Shown here: piece after piece, positions 15,815 through 27,649 of the stretch
How positions within the stretch are numbered: position 1 is the first letter of the stretch
Layout of the letters: each line of letters opens with the position of its first letter
Origin: Gemmatimonas sp.
Lineage (GTDB): Bacteria > Gemmatimonadota > Gemmatimonadetes > Gemmatimonadales > Gemmatimonadaceae
Direction of reading: 5' to 3'
Length of the DNA: 33,929 bases
Assembly: GCF_031426495.1 (NCBI RefSeq)
Contig: NZ_JANPLK010000067.1
Coordinates: 1-33,929 of the forward strand
The notes under the pieces: model-generated
The model's input: the letters and a program-made list of their open reading frames with translations, nothing else
What the model was told of the DNA's origin: nothing
The model's database searches: none
Position numbers and translations under genes: made by a program

Positions 15815-16983
15815 GCGTGAACGACGTGGACCCGGATCGACCGATCACATACCGATCCGGAGCTTTGCCAAATGCCGCGAAGATCCGGGTTCTCTTTGTG
15901 GAGATGGCTTTAGGTTTCGGAGGTTCTGCCAAGAGCTTGTTGGAACTCGTGGCGGCCATGACGGACGTCGAAGCGTTTGTGCTGTCCTCTTTTGCAATCG
16001 AGGCAAGCAGTATTCGGGCAATCCGTGTTGCGCCGGCGGAGTATTCTGGGCCAGCATCGCGTGCGATGGGATACCTGAGGGATCTTCAGTTCCAGATAAT
16101 GTGGATCGCTGCCGTCATTCGCGCGGCGAGAGCGCACAAGGTGGACATCGTTCATGTGAACAATGGCCTCAGTCTGAACGTGGCCGCGATGATTGCCGCA
16201 CGAGTCCTACGTATTCCGCTGGTGGTCCATCAGCGTGGGTGGGAGGCTCCCTCAAAAAAGCTAGAGCTCGCCAAGCGACTGTTGGGTAAGGCACCTGTTA
16301 TCGCGATCTCAAAGGCCGTTCGCGATCACCTGCTGACACTTCAGTTGAACGCAGACCGCGTACGCCAGATTTACGATGTCGTGTTGGCGCCGACGAGGCC
16401 GACGCAGGAACGCATACCAACTGGTGTGCTTCATGTCGGCATGCACGGCATGCTCACCGAATGGAAAGGGCATCGCCTCTTGATACAGGCCGCCGCCACG
16501 CTGAATCAGCTCTCCCCCGGAGCGTTCCGCTTCAGCATCGCAGGTGGAACGGTACCTGGTCAGGAGTCGTACGTGGAAAGCCTCATCAGCGCCATTAGAG
16601 AACTGGGTCTCTCAGGGATCGTAGAACTCGTTGGCCACACGGACAACGTCTACGAATTCCTGAACGGAATCGACATCAGCGTGCACGCGTCAATCAGCCC
16701 GGAACCGCTTGGTCGCGTCATCGTCGAGGCGCAACTCGCTGGCGTCTGTGTTGTCGCGGCCAATGCGGGCGGTGCCGCCGAACTGGTTTCGGACTCCTGT
16801 GGCATTCTCTTAGACCCCACGAGTGTTGATTCACTCGTGCAGGCGATTCAGTCGGCGGCCAGTTCTTCGCAACATCGCGGCGACGTGGCGGCGAGAGGGA
16901 GAGACCGTGCACACGATCTTTTCAACACCACTCGCCTCGCGAGCGCGGTACGTGATGTGTATCAGACGCAGACGGGCAGGTGA
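15811..16983 (+). CDS. GT4-family glycosyltransferase
   Basis: A 390-residue retaining glycosyltransferase of GT-B fold. The N-terminal glycine loop is ALGFGGSAKSLLELV (33-47), a membrane-facing helix follows, and the acceptor domain reads DIVHVNNGLS. The C-terminal donor-binding domain has HVGMHGMLTEWKGHRLLIQA (208-227) and the E-x7-E motif in SPEPLGRVIVEAQ (Glu298 and Glu306). I chose the GTG at 15811, which shares GTGA with the preceding stop. An in-frame extension upstream would overlap the methyltransferase by 258 bases and shows no family sequence. Probably adds a hexose to the lipid-linked repeat unit at the inner membrane; sugar specificity cannot be predicted. Confidence 0.88.
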   Translation: MSVNDVDPDRPITYRSGALPNAAKIRVLFVEMALGFGGSAKSLLELVAAMTDVEAFVLSSFAIEASSIRAIRVAPAEYSGPASRAMGYLRDLQFQIMWIAAVIRAARAHKVDIVHVNNGLSLNVAAMIAARVLRIPLVVHQRGWEAPSKKLELAKRLLGKAPVIAISKAVRDHLLTLQLNADRVRQIYDVVLAPTRPTQERIPTGVLHVGMHGMLTEWKGHRLLIQAAATLNQLSPGAFRFSIAGGTVPGQESYVESLISAIRELGLSGIVELVGHTDNVYEFLNGIDISVHASISPEPLGRVIVEAQLAGVCVVAANAGGAAELVSDSCGILLDPTSVDSLVQAIQSAASSSQHRGDVAARGRDRAHDLFNTTRLASAVRDVYQTQTGR

Positions 16984-17143
16984 AGCGCGCCGCCCCTGGC
17001 ATCTCCCGAACGGGCGTTGCTCGCACGCATGCGAAGCCAGCGCGGGTTTACTCGCGGTCGAGTAGTTTCCCTTCTGCGGCGGACTCCGCAGTGCGTTTCG
17101 GTGTCCCTATGCCTCTGGCGAATCTTCTGGGAGTGTCTCGTTC

Positions 17144-18289
17144 ATGACGACCGTGATGTTCATGCACTGGGGCGGCAGTTCGTTACGGGGATCCGAACGA
17201 TGCCTGATTGAAAGTGCGAAGTCACTCAGCAAGGCGGGATACTCCGTGGTGCTGATGCGAAACGACCCGTGCCTCGACGACGAAGTGATTCCTTGGGTGC
17301 GGGAGATCGTGCCCTTTGAATTTCCCGAGTTCATGCTGGATGGACGGTATGTATCCCTTCCGGTCGTAGCGTATGCGCGCGCCTGGCGCTCGCTTTCGAG
17401 CTCCATAAGGCGTTTCAAGCCTGCGGCGATATATGTGAATGGTGGGCGACCATGCCAGCTGACGGTGCCGCTGGGGCGCCTGCATGGCATTCCGGTGTTG
17501 TGCCATCTTCACCACCCCGCCAACCGACGCTATCTGTACAGCTGGCTTTTCCCGTGGGCCACCGCCGCGGTGTTTACCTCGGAGTACACGAAGTCCGTCA
17601 GCAAGGCGCAGGTGGGCGTCAGCGGCGCCGTGGTGTACGCCGGCGTGGATACGACGCGCTTTCAGCCGGCTGCCGTCAGGGACCCGTCACTTCGGGAGAG
17701 TCTTGGCATTGCCAGCGATGCGATTGTCATTGGTCAAGTCGGCGCGCTCGTTCCACACAAACGTCCGCTCCTGCTGCTCGACGCTTTTGCGCGCGTGGCT
17801 GCCGATCACAGGCAGGCGCACCTGGTGCTCGTCGGAGGCGGAGTGATGGAGGCTGCGCTCCGATCGGAGGTAGATGCGCGAGGACTCAACGAGCGAGTCA
17901 CCATTACGGGTTACGTAGAGGACACGCTGCCCTTCTTTCAGCACGTGTTCGATATTCACGCGCTTGCGTCGGTTGAAGAAGGCCTCGGGATCTCGGTCAT
18001 CGAAGGTGCCGCATGCTGCCTCCCCTCCGTTGTCACCGATTGCACCGGGCTGCGTGAAGTCGTAGAACCAGGCGTTACGGCACTGCTCTTCAAGCCGGAC
18101 CACGTCGATGGACTGGAAGCGCATCTGCGTCGACTCATGTCCGACGCAACCTTTCGTACTGCGCTCGGTCACGCCGGACGACAGCGGGTTGAGCGGCTGT
18201 TCTCCATCGACGCGTATCGGCAGGGAATCGAACGGGCCGTCTCGTCGTTGATAGGGGAGAGAACGACTGAAACGCTTGCGGCCCGCTAG
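17144..18289 (+). CDS. GT4-family glycosyltransferase
   Basis: A 381-residue GT-B enzyme. N-terminal glycine-rich loop MHWGGSSLRGSERCL (7-21), then LCHLHHPANRRYLY in the acceptor domain, and VYAGVDTTRFQPA at the domain hinge. The donor domain has IGQVGALVPHKRPLLLLDAF (196-215) and the E-x7-E motif in SVEEGLGISVIEG (Glu279 and Glu287). ATG 17144 is preceded by GGGAG nine bases upstream. A 160-base gap separates it from the previous glycosyltransferase, which holds no other gene. Two different GT4 enzymes in succession suggest at least two sugars in the repeat unit. The gene ends in TAG, immediately inside a hairpin shared with the convergent flippase gene. Confidence 0.9.
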   Translation: MTTVMFMHWGGSSLRGSERCLIESAKSLSKAGYSVVLMRNDPCLDDEVIPWVREIVPFEFPEFMLDGRYVSLPVVAYARAWRSLSSSIRRFKPAAIYVNGGRPCQLTVPLGRLHGIPVLCHLHHPANRRYLYSWLFPWATAAVFTSEYTKSVSKAQVGVSGAVVYAGVDTTRFQPAAVRDPSLRESLGIASDAIVIGQVGALVPHKRPLLLLDAFARVAADHRQAHLVLVGGGVMEAALRSEVDARGLNERVTITGYVEDTLPFFQHVFDIHALASVEEGLGISVIEGAACCLPSVVTDCTGLREVVEPGVTALLFKPDHVDGLEAHLRRLMSDATFRTALGHAGRQRVERLFSIDAYRQGIERAVSSLIGERTTETLAAR

Positions 18290-18327
18290 TGAGGTAAAGT
18301 CGCGAGACCCTGCCGCCCTTTCCTCAC
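18289..18327. terminator. Bidirectional hairpin between convergent GT and flippase genes
   Basis: GTGAGGTAAAG (from 18289) can pair with CTTTCCTCAC (18318-18327) with one bulged base. The stem incorporates the stop codons of both converging genes (TAG 18287-18289 and TGA 18326-18324). With only 34 bases between the genes, it is the natural shared transcription end. No strong T-tract on either side. Confidence 0.55.
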
Positions 18328-19820
18328 CGTTTGATAAGGCCTCGAAGCCACAACACGTCCGCTCGAGCGAAAATCAACAAGAAGGCTGCGTACACGGTGG
18401 CGCCAAGGGCGGACAGGAAGATGAGGCGTGGCAGATGAGAAAGCGCCAACATACCGGGCAGACGCTGCGCCCCGCTCACGACCAGCGCCATCAGCAGTAC
18501 ACCTAACACCGGCTCCCGGAAGCATGAAATCCAGGACGAGAGTCGCAGTCCCGTGGTCCGGTTGAAGAGCAGGAGAAGTCGTGCGATGAGAATGGGCCGC
18601 GGTACGAGCCAGGCCAATGCAAGTCCGGTTGCGCCGAGATAGCGCCCGAATACAAAGAATGAGACCGGCAGAATCAGGAGCGAGATGACTCCATTCATCG
18701 CGGATGCTTTGGAATGTCCAAGAGTTATCGCCGCGTCGTCCAATGCCGAATGCAGCGGCTGCATCGCGAAAAAGAGGCAGAGAATTCTCAGCGATAGCAC
18801 GAATGGATGCCACTTCGGTCCGAGAATGCCGAGAACGAGATCATCCGCCACCAATGCGATTCCGGCAAAGGCGGGAAAAATCAGGAGTGACGTAATCCGT
18901 GCAAGTCGCAAGACCGCTTGCCCGATTCGCGCTGTGTTTGCGCGCAAGTTTCCGAGCAGCGTGCCAGAGGCGAATGCGATGATGCCCGCAATCTTCTCGA
19001 TGGGCGAGCGCGCAAGAGACATCATAAACGTGTAGCCGCCAAGGGCGGCAGCACCCACAACGGCACCGCCGACCCACGCATCAGAGCTTTCCGCCGCGAA
19101 ATTCGTGATTGAGGCTACGAGAAGGCGTTTCGCATTGCTCAGGGGTTCGCTCAACCCACGCGTGGAAGGCCAGGCTGGCCGCATACCGGCCGCGTGCAAG
19201 ATGAACATCGCGTGACATGCATGCCCCGCGAGATATCCTGCCACGAGTGACCAGTATCCAAAGCCATTGATCGCACACAGCAACGACGCGCCTGCGTCAC
19301 ACAGCACGCGCGCGGTGTCGGCGACGGCCAGCTCCCGAAATCGTACGCCGCGTCGCATTCGTGCGATCGGCAGGAGCGTGAGTCCTTCGAGCATGAAGGA
19401 CGATGTCAGCGCCAGCAGCACCCACCGTAGTCCGGGAGTTTTGTAGACGTGTTCAATCGGCACCGCAAACGCGGCGATCGTCCCTCCCACCACCAGAAAA
19501 AGCAGCAGCGACCATCCATGCAGCCGTGCGTATCGCCTGTCACTGAGCAGAGGGCCGAGCAGCACGGTGTTCGACACGCCCGCCTCAGCGACGATCCTGC
19601 CGAACCGCGTGAAGACGGCCACCACGGCGAGGTAGCCGTAGTCGGCGGGCGAAAGCAATCGCGCCAGAACAATGGTGACGGGCCACGTGACGAGTAGCGA
19701 TGCCCAACGAGACGCAACGATCCAGAACGTGCCATTGAGCACACGTCGTTCGACCTCCGCAGAATCGTGCTCGTCGCGCCTGATCAGCCCTCCCTGCACT
19801 CCCGCCGGACTATCGCTCAC
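18324..19820 (-). CDS. Wzx-like polysaccharide flippase (MOP superfamily)
   Basis: About 498 residues with 12-14 predicted membrane helices. The opening VERRVLNGTFWIVASRWASL, LARLLSPADYGYLAVVAVFTRFG and AEAGVSNTVLLG is the characteristic start of polysaccharide exporters, which flip lipid-linked oligosaccharide repeat units across the inner membrane. It is the last gene of the exosortase operon. The GTG at 19820 overlaps the preceding stop by 11 bases (GTGAGCGATAG) and fits the overlap style of the operon; a longer GTG start at 19868 is possible but would overlap the neighbour by 59 bases. Ends at the shared hairpin with the convergent glycosyltransferase. Confidence 0.88.
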   Translation of the reverse strand: MSDSPAGVQGGLIRRDEHDSAEVERRVLNGTFWIVASRWASLLVTWPVTIVLARLLSPADYGYLAVVAVFTRFGRIVAEAGVSNTVLLGPLLSDRRYARLHGWSLLLFLVVGGTIAAFAVPIEHVYKTPGLRWVLLALTSSFMLEGLTLLPIARMRRGVRFRELAVADTARVLCDAGASLLCAINGFGYWSLVAGYLAGHACHAMFILHAAGMRPAWPSTRGLSEPLSNAKRLLVASITNFAAESSDAWVGGAVVGAAALGGYTFMMSLARSPIEKIAGIIAFASGTLLGNLRANTARIGQAVLRLARITSLLIFPAFAGIALVADDLVLGILGPKWHPFVLSLRILCLFFAMQPLHSALDDAAITLGHSKASAMNGVISLLILPVSFFVFGRYLGATGLALAWLVPRPILIARLLLLFNRTTGLRLSSWISCFREPVLGVLLMALVVSGAQRLPGMLALSHLPRLIFLSALGATVYAAFLLIFARADVLWLRGLIKR

Positions 19821-21192
19821 GATACTGGGGCAATACCGAGCGAGATGCGCCTGCTGCGCTGAAACCACTTCGTGGCTGAACGTTTCGGAATGCGAGCTGC
19901 GCCCGCGCGGTTCCGCTTGCTGAGGGAGCCCGGGACGCGCTTGCCCGGAGCAACTGCTCCGTCATCGCCGCAATGCCAATCATCCCCCAGAGGATGTAGC
20001 TGTATCCGTGAGAGAGGAATACGATCGCGGTGCCGTATGCCGCCAGCGCCGCCAGCAGCTCGGGCCGATGCACCTTCTTCTTCCAGTGCCAGAGCGTGGC
20101 CGCATTGCGCGCACCGCGCCAGAGCAGTGCCAGCAGCAGCATGCCACCCACCATTCCGAGCTCGGCAAACACCTGCACGTAGGTATTATGGGCCGTGTGC
20201 CACGCGCCCCGCGTGCCTTGCTCGCGGAAATCCTCACCAACCTGCACTTCGAAGGTGCCGGCGCCGATCCCGACGACGGGGTTCTTCAGTGCGAACACCA
20301 CGCCGCGCTTCCAGAGGTATACACGCCCCGAATTGCTCGTGGTGTTGTAGTCGTCTTCCAGAGCGAATAATGACGCCGCGCGTTCGCGCGTCACGGGCGG
20401 AACGAGCGGCCAACTCAGCGGGCCGATGATCACGATCGCCACCAGGATCATCATGAACTTGCGGGGCCGGTAGGCGAGGGTGAAAACCAGCAGCCCCACC
20501 GCGAGCCCGATCAATGCGCCGCGCGAGCCGGTTTTCATCATGACCGTCAGAAGCACCACAGCGGACAGCGCGGACACCAACCTCGCAACGGTCGTCCCAC
20601 GCGTACTCGCACCAACCGCGAACAGGAACATGGTCGCGAACAGCGCACCGAGGTCATTGGGGTCGTAGCTGCCGCGTGATGTCATACGACTGCCCTCGAC
20701 CACGTCTCCTTGAAGTGCGAGTGCAATACCGAACAGCGCCGCAATCCACGCGGCAAGCCGTATCACGCGGTCGAAATCCGTCAGCCGGGGCGTGGTGAGA
20801 CCGAGCAGCGCAACGAGAATCAACGCCCACGGCACCGTCATCATCGTTTCGACCGACTGCCCTCTCCAGATTGAGAACGGTACGGACAGCCCGATACAGA
20901 CGGAATATGCAACGGCCAGTCTCAACGTCACGTTTGACCACACGGACTGCCACGCCGCACGTCCCGACTTCGACAGGTGCATGAACAGCAGCAGCAGCGA
21001 GAGGGTTAACACCGGCTTCAAGCGCTGAAGCGGGCCCAGAAACTCCGATGCCCGGATCATGATGAACGCGAGCGCGAGCACCGAGGCGATCCACGACGCA
21101 GTCCAGTAGCCCGCGTACGGTGACCGCGGGCGATGGGCTCCGGCCCGTGACGCCTGTGGGTACGGCGCGACTGCGGCGGCTGCGCCGTTCAC
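19810..21192 (-). CDS. O-antigen ligase/polymerase-like membrane protein (Wzy_C domain)
   Basis: A 460-residue inner-membrane protein with about 10-12 hydrophobic helices. The Wzy_C region contains MKTGSRGALIGLAVGLLVF and, in the large periplasmic loop, WKRGVVFALKNPVVGIGAGT and WHTAHNTYVQVFAELGMVGG. The N-P-x-x-G-x-G and H-N-x-Y/F motifs are the hallmark of this ligase/polymerase family. It should polymerise repeat units at the periplasmic face. The GTG start at 21192 shares GTGA with the epimerase stop. A 50-residue Ala/Ser/Arg-rich tail follows the last helix. Polymerase rather than ligase is the likelier role because it sits between flippase and exosortase genes. Confidence 0.87.
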   Translation of the reverse strand: MNGAAAAVAPYPQASRAGAHRPRSPYAGYWTASWIASVLALAFIMIRASEFLGPLQRLKPVLTLSLLLLFMHLSKSGRAAWQSVWSNVTLRLAVAYSVCIGLSVPFSIWRGQSVETMMTVPWALILVALLGLTTPRLTDFDRVIRLAAWIAALFGIALALQGDVVEGSRMTSRGSYDPNDLGALFATMFLFAVGASTRGTTVARLVSALSAVVLLTVMMKTGSRGALIGLAVGLLVFTLAYRPRKFMMILVAIVIIGPLSWPLVPPVTRERAASLFALEDDYNTTSNSGRVYLWKRGVVFALKNPVVGIGAGTFEVQVGEDFREQGTRGAWHTAHNTYVQVFAELGMVGGMLLLALLWRGARNAATLWHWKKKVHRPELLAALAAYGTAIVFLSHGYSYILWGMIGIAAMTEQLLRASASRAPSASGTARAQLAFRNVQPRSGFSAAGASRSVLPQYRER

Positions 21193-22262
21193 CGGCTGAC
21201 ACTCACGGCAAAGTCAATCTCTGGGGGAGGAACGAGGCGTCGACGAGGCGCGTCCTTCCCCGTGCTGCGATACCAGGTGACCGTCTGCCGCAGGGCATCT
21301 CGCAAGGAGACTTCCGGGGAGAATCCCGAATCGAGCGCTTTGCGAGCACTGAACTGAGTCTGGTCCACGGCCATCTTCCGAATGCGCGCTCTGGTGACCG
21401 GCAGTGTTTTCCCGGTCAACGAAGCGATCACCTCGATGGGCCTTGCCAGCAGCAACGCCAGCTGCAAGGGCAGTCGCACAGGTGGAATCCGGCGCCCGAG
21501 CGCATCTGCGAGTTCTCGAGCAATGTCGCTGCTCGTGAGGTCCGGAGTCTCCACCCAATTGAATTCCTCTACGCCGGAGCCATGCCTGGCCCAGGCATAC
21601 AGCGTGAAGGAAACCAGGTTGTGCACGTACGACAGACTCTTGATGTTCTTCGATTCGCCAACCTGCAGGTAGAGACCGGCGTCAATCTGGCGGATCAGCG
21701 AGAACATGTTGGCGAAATTCTCAGGGCCGAACGTTACCGTCGGTCTGATGATGAGCGCGTCTATCGTGCCGTTCGCGGCAGCGCTGCGCAACAACTTCTC
21801 GGCCGCCAGCTTGCTCGCGCCATACGCGCCGCTGGGCTGCGGTTCATGCGTTTCGGTGCGGGAAACGTCCGCTTCACCGTATACCGCGGCCGACGAGAAG
21901 AAGCAGATCCGGCGGAGCTGCCGGGCAGCCATCACCTCGATCAGCAGCGACGTCGACCCTTCGTTCACTCCAAAATAGGTATCGCGCGAGATGCCGCTGT
22001 CGTGGTGCGCGGCAGCCAGGTGCAGCACCGACGAGCAACCTTCGATCGCCGCGTCGATTGCGAGTGAATTCCGAACGTCCCCGCGTACGAACCGCTCGGG
22101 CTGCAGCGAAGCGCTCGGCGCATGCAGGTCGAGAATAACGTACCGCTGTCCCATCCGCTGCAATTGTGCACAGAGATGCGTCCCAATGAAGCCGGACCCA
22201 CCGGTGACGAGAATGCAGTCGGCAGAAGAGAAACCGCGATCTTCGGACTTACCCTCGCTCAC
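21189..22262 (-). CDS. Extended SDR NAD(P)-dependent nucleotide-sugar epimerase/dehydratase
   Basis: A 357-residue Rossmann enzyme of the GalE/UDP-sugar epimerase group. The NAD-binding motif is VTGGSGFIGTHL (19-30), the conserved FFSSAAVYGEA (121-131) follows, and the catalytic tyrosine and lysine are in AYGASKLAAEK (Tyr147 and Lys151). LIIRPTVTFGPENFANMFSL matches the substrate-binding part of sugar epimerases. It would make a nucleotide sugar for the polymer. The GTG at 22262 shares GTGA with the epsI stop. SDR epimerases of this general type recur in exosortase/EPS operons. Exact chemistry (4-epimerisation, dehydration or reduction) is not decidable here. Confidence 0.87.
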   Translation of the reverse strand: MSEGKSEDRGFSSADCILVTGGSGFIGTHLCAQLQRMGQRYVILDLHAPSASLQPERFVRGDVRNSLAIDAAIEGCSSVLHLAAAHHDSGISRDTYFGVNEGSTSLLIEVMAARQLRRICFFSSAAVYGEADVSRTETHEPQPSGAYGASKLAAEKLLRSAAANGTIDALIIRPTVTFGPENFANMFSLIRQIDAGLYLQVGESKNIKSLSYVHNLVSFTLYAWARHGSGVEEFNWVETPDLTSSDIARELADALGRRIPPVRLPLQLALLLARPIEVIASLTGKTLPVTRARIRKMAVDQTQFSARKALDSGFSPEVSLRDALRQTVTWYRSTGKDAPRRRLVPPPEIDFAVSVSR

Positions 22263-22930
22263 GAGGCCTTCTCAGAAGGGCTGGAGGGCATCGCTTTCCG
22301 AACCTCCGCTACGAGCTCCGGCACCAACGTCTTACTGAGCTCGTCGGCCTTGGCAATCGACTGTTTCAGGTCCGCATCGCTACGACCGGTAATCGGGACC
22401 ACGATCCGAACCAGAGCCTCTTCGGTGCGCCCGTAGAGAGCCGCATCACGCATCAAGTTCCACTTTACCACGTACTCACTGGACTCCACGCGGCCGCGAC
22501 CCTGATACCAATAGTACACCAGCGCGCGAACACCCTTGTTGGCAAGAAGTACCCGATTCACGGTGGCATCAGGTGACGCCGCCCCTAATGGAAGGCGGGC
22601 AGTCTCCATGATCTCCCAGCCTGCGCCGGGTAGGCAGTTCTTGGGTGAATGAATTGACTTTCCCTGAACCTGTCGATCGTAGTAGCCAACGTACACGCTG
22701 AATGCAGCAGCAGAATCCGGACCAAAGGAGCGCATAACGTAGTCAGTCATTCCAGCGACTTTGCGCTCCTCTTCAGGTACGACAAGGTCAGTTGAAGGCA
22801 AGCCGAAGTACGCCTTGGAGATCTTGGTCATTGGCGTCCGAGGCTCGACTGCATGCTGTTCGCGCATACCGGAGATCAGGAGGACGCCGGCGCCGAGAAC
22901 GACAACAGGAAAAAGATTGAGGAAACGCAT
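22259..22930 (-). CDS. epsI: EpsI-family protein (DUF3485), exosortase-associated
   Basis: A 223-residue protein with an N-terminal membrane anchor (MRFLNLFPVVVLGAGVLLIS) and a periplasmic domain bearing the family signature SIHSPKNCLPGAGWEI (92-107). EpsI domains occur either fused to the C-terminus of exosortases or encoded right after them; the precise activity is unknown. ATG 22930 overlaps the exosortase TGA by one base (TGATG). A long in-frame extension upstream lies entirely inside the exosortase gene and lacks family sequence, so it was rejected. Position in the operon is second, between exosortase and epimerase. Confidence 0.92.
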   Translation of the reverse strand: MRFLNLFPVVVLGAGVLLISGMREQHAVEPRTPMTKISKAYFGLPSTDLVVPEEERKVAGMTDYVMRSFGPDSAAAFSVYVGYYDRQVQGKSIHSPKNCLPGAGWEIMETARLPLGAASPDATVNRVLLANKGVRALVYYWYQGRGRVESSEYVVKWNLMRDAALYGRTEEALVRIVVPITGRSDADLKQSIAKADELSKTLVPELVAEVRKAMPSSPSEKAS

Positions 22931-23841
22931 CAGACGGTACTCTGATAGCGGCGAAGCACCTTGGCCTCTACCGAACCAAGCAGCCACGCCACGCCGGCCG
23001 TTATCACGAACGCCGCGCCAAACATCATCATGCCTTCGCTGGTGTGCATAAAGCCCTCCCCCATTTCCGGGCTCACGAACAAGACTAAGAATCCGGTCAG
23101 GAAGATACGAAAGCCGTTGATTGCGATCGCGATCGGAATCGCGACGAGAATCAGCAGCAACCGCGTTGGCCATTTCTGCAGGAACATCGCACCGAGCAAG
23201 ACTCCGAGGCTGAGCAATGCTGTGAGCGAACGAAGCCCGCTGCACGCTTCGGCAACAAACAGTTCCTGACCCGGAATACGAATCACGTTGCCATTCATCA
23301 TCACCGGGATATCGCGCCACTTGAGCAACCCCGCGCCGATCTTCGACGCCATGAACTGCAGCGGCAACGCCACCGTGTTCAGAATCACTTCCGGGATCGG
23401 AATCGACAGCGCCGTGAGCGTGAACGGCAGCCACCAATGCAGCAGCTGCCTGAACCCGGCGTACCACACCGTAAGCCCCGCCAGCGCCATCAGCATCGAG
23501 CCGCGCATCACGAACAGTTCGGCCGCGAGATCGGCCGCATAGCGGAACAGCACCGCGAAGATCAGAATCGCCGCACCAAGTACACGCTGCGGCTTCGAGC
23601 CTTCCACGATGCCGCTCTTCCAGGCGAAGTACAGCGATAGCGGCGCCAGCAGCAGGCCGTGGCCCGAGTTGGGGTCGTTCCACCACGCGTCGAACATCAG
23701 CGTGGCCGGCTTCGCAAAGAGCAGCACGAACATCACCGCCGTGAGCGCATACGATGCGAGCTCCACGGGGGCGCGTTCCTTCATCGACGCGAGCACGTCG
23801 CGAGGCATGAAGGCTGGGGATGACGGGGCTGGAATAGTCAC
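22930..23841 (-). CDS. xrt: Exosortase (transpeptidase-like membrane protease for PEP-CTERM proteins)
   Basis: A 303-residue inner-membrane enzyme with about eight helices. The three expected active-site residues are present: Cys200 in LFVAEACSGLRSL, Arg245 in NGFRIFLTGFL and His266 in GFMHTSEGM. Exosortases are believed to cleave PEP-CTERM tails after membrane insertion and attach or release the protein at the surface. It is first in a five-gene minus-strand operon (exosortase, epsI, epimerase, Wzy, Wzx) joined by overlaps of 1, 4, 4 and 11 bases. The VPEP-type target protein is at 31844. The promoter must lie in the 94 bases between metH and this ATG (23842-23935) or further upstream. Subtype (XrtA, D or another) cannot be fixed without profile models. 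Confidence 0.93.
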   Translation of the reverse strand: MTIPAPSSPAFMPRDVLASMKERAPVELASYALTAVMFVLLFAKPATLMFDAWWNDPNSGHGLLLAPLSLYFAWKSGIVEGSKPQRVLGAAILIFAVLFRYAADLAAELFVMRGSMLMALAGLTVWYAGFRQLLHWWLPFTLTALSIPIPEVILNTVALPLQFMASKIGAGLLKWRDIPVMMNGNVIRIPGQELFVAEACSGLRSLTALLSLGVLLGAMFLQKWPTRLLLILVAIPIAIAINGFRIFLTGFLVLFVSPEMGEGFMHTSEGMMMFGAAFVITAGVAWLLGSVEAKVLRRYQSTV

Positions 23842-23935
23842 GGTCGATTCAAGATGAGAGGCAATTCAGGGACGCGCGGGAGGCACCGACTGTCACACGC
23901 GCGGCACGCCCACTGATCGCCGAGCCTTTGACGAG

Positions 23936-27634
<3,699 letters not shown>

Positions 27635-27649
27635 ATCTTGAATTTATCT
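27635..27649. promoter_or_regulatory. 15-base gap between divergent metH and homocysteine methyltransferase/MTHFR genes
   Basis: The two ATGs face away from each other at 27634 (minus) and 27650 (plus). Fifteen bases cannot hold two separate promoters, so at least one promoter must lie inside the other gene's 5' coding region. No room exists for a SAM or cobalamin riboswitch here. Confidence 0.5.

Noticed and set aside
22931..23686. Long N-terminal extension of EpsI (475 residues)
   Set aside because: The extension overlaps the whole exosortase gene in another frame, while ATG 22930 gives the normal EpsI length with its membrane anchor.
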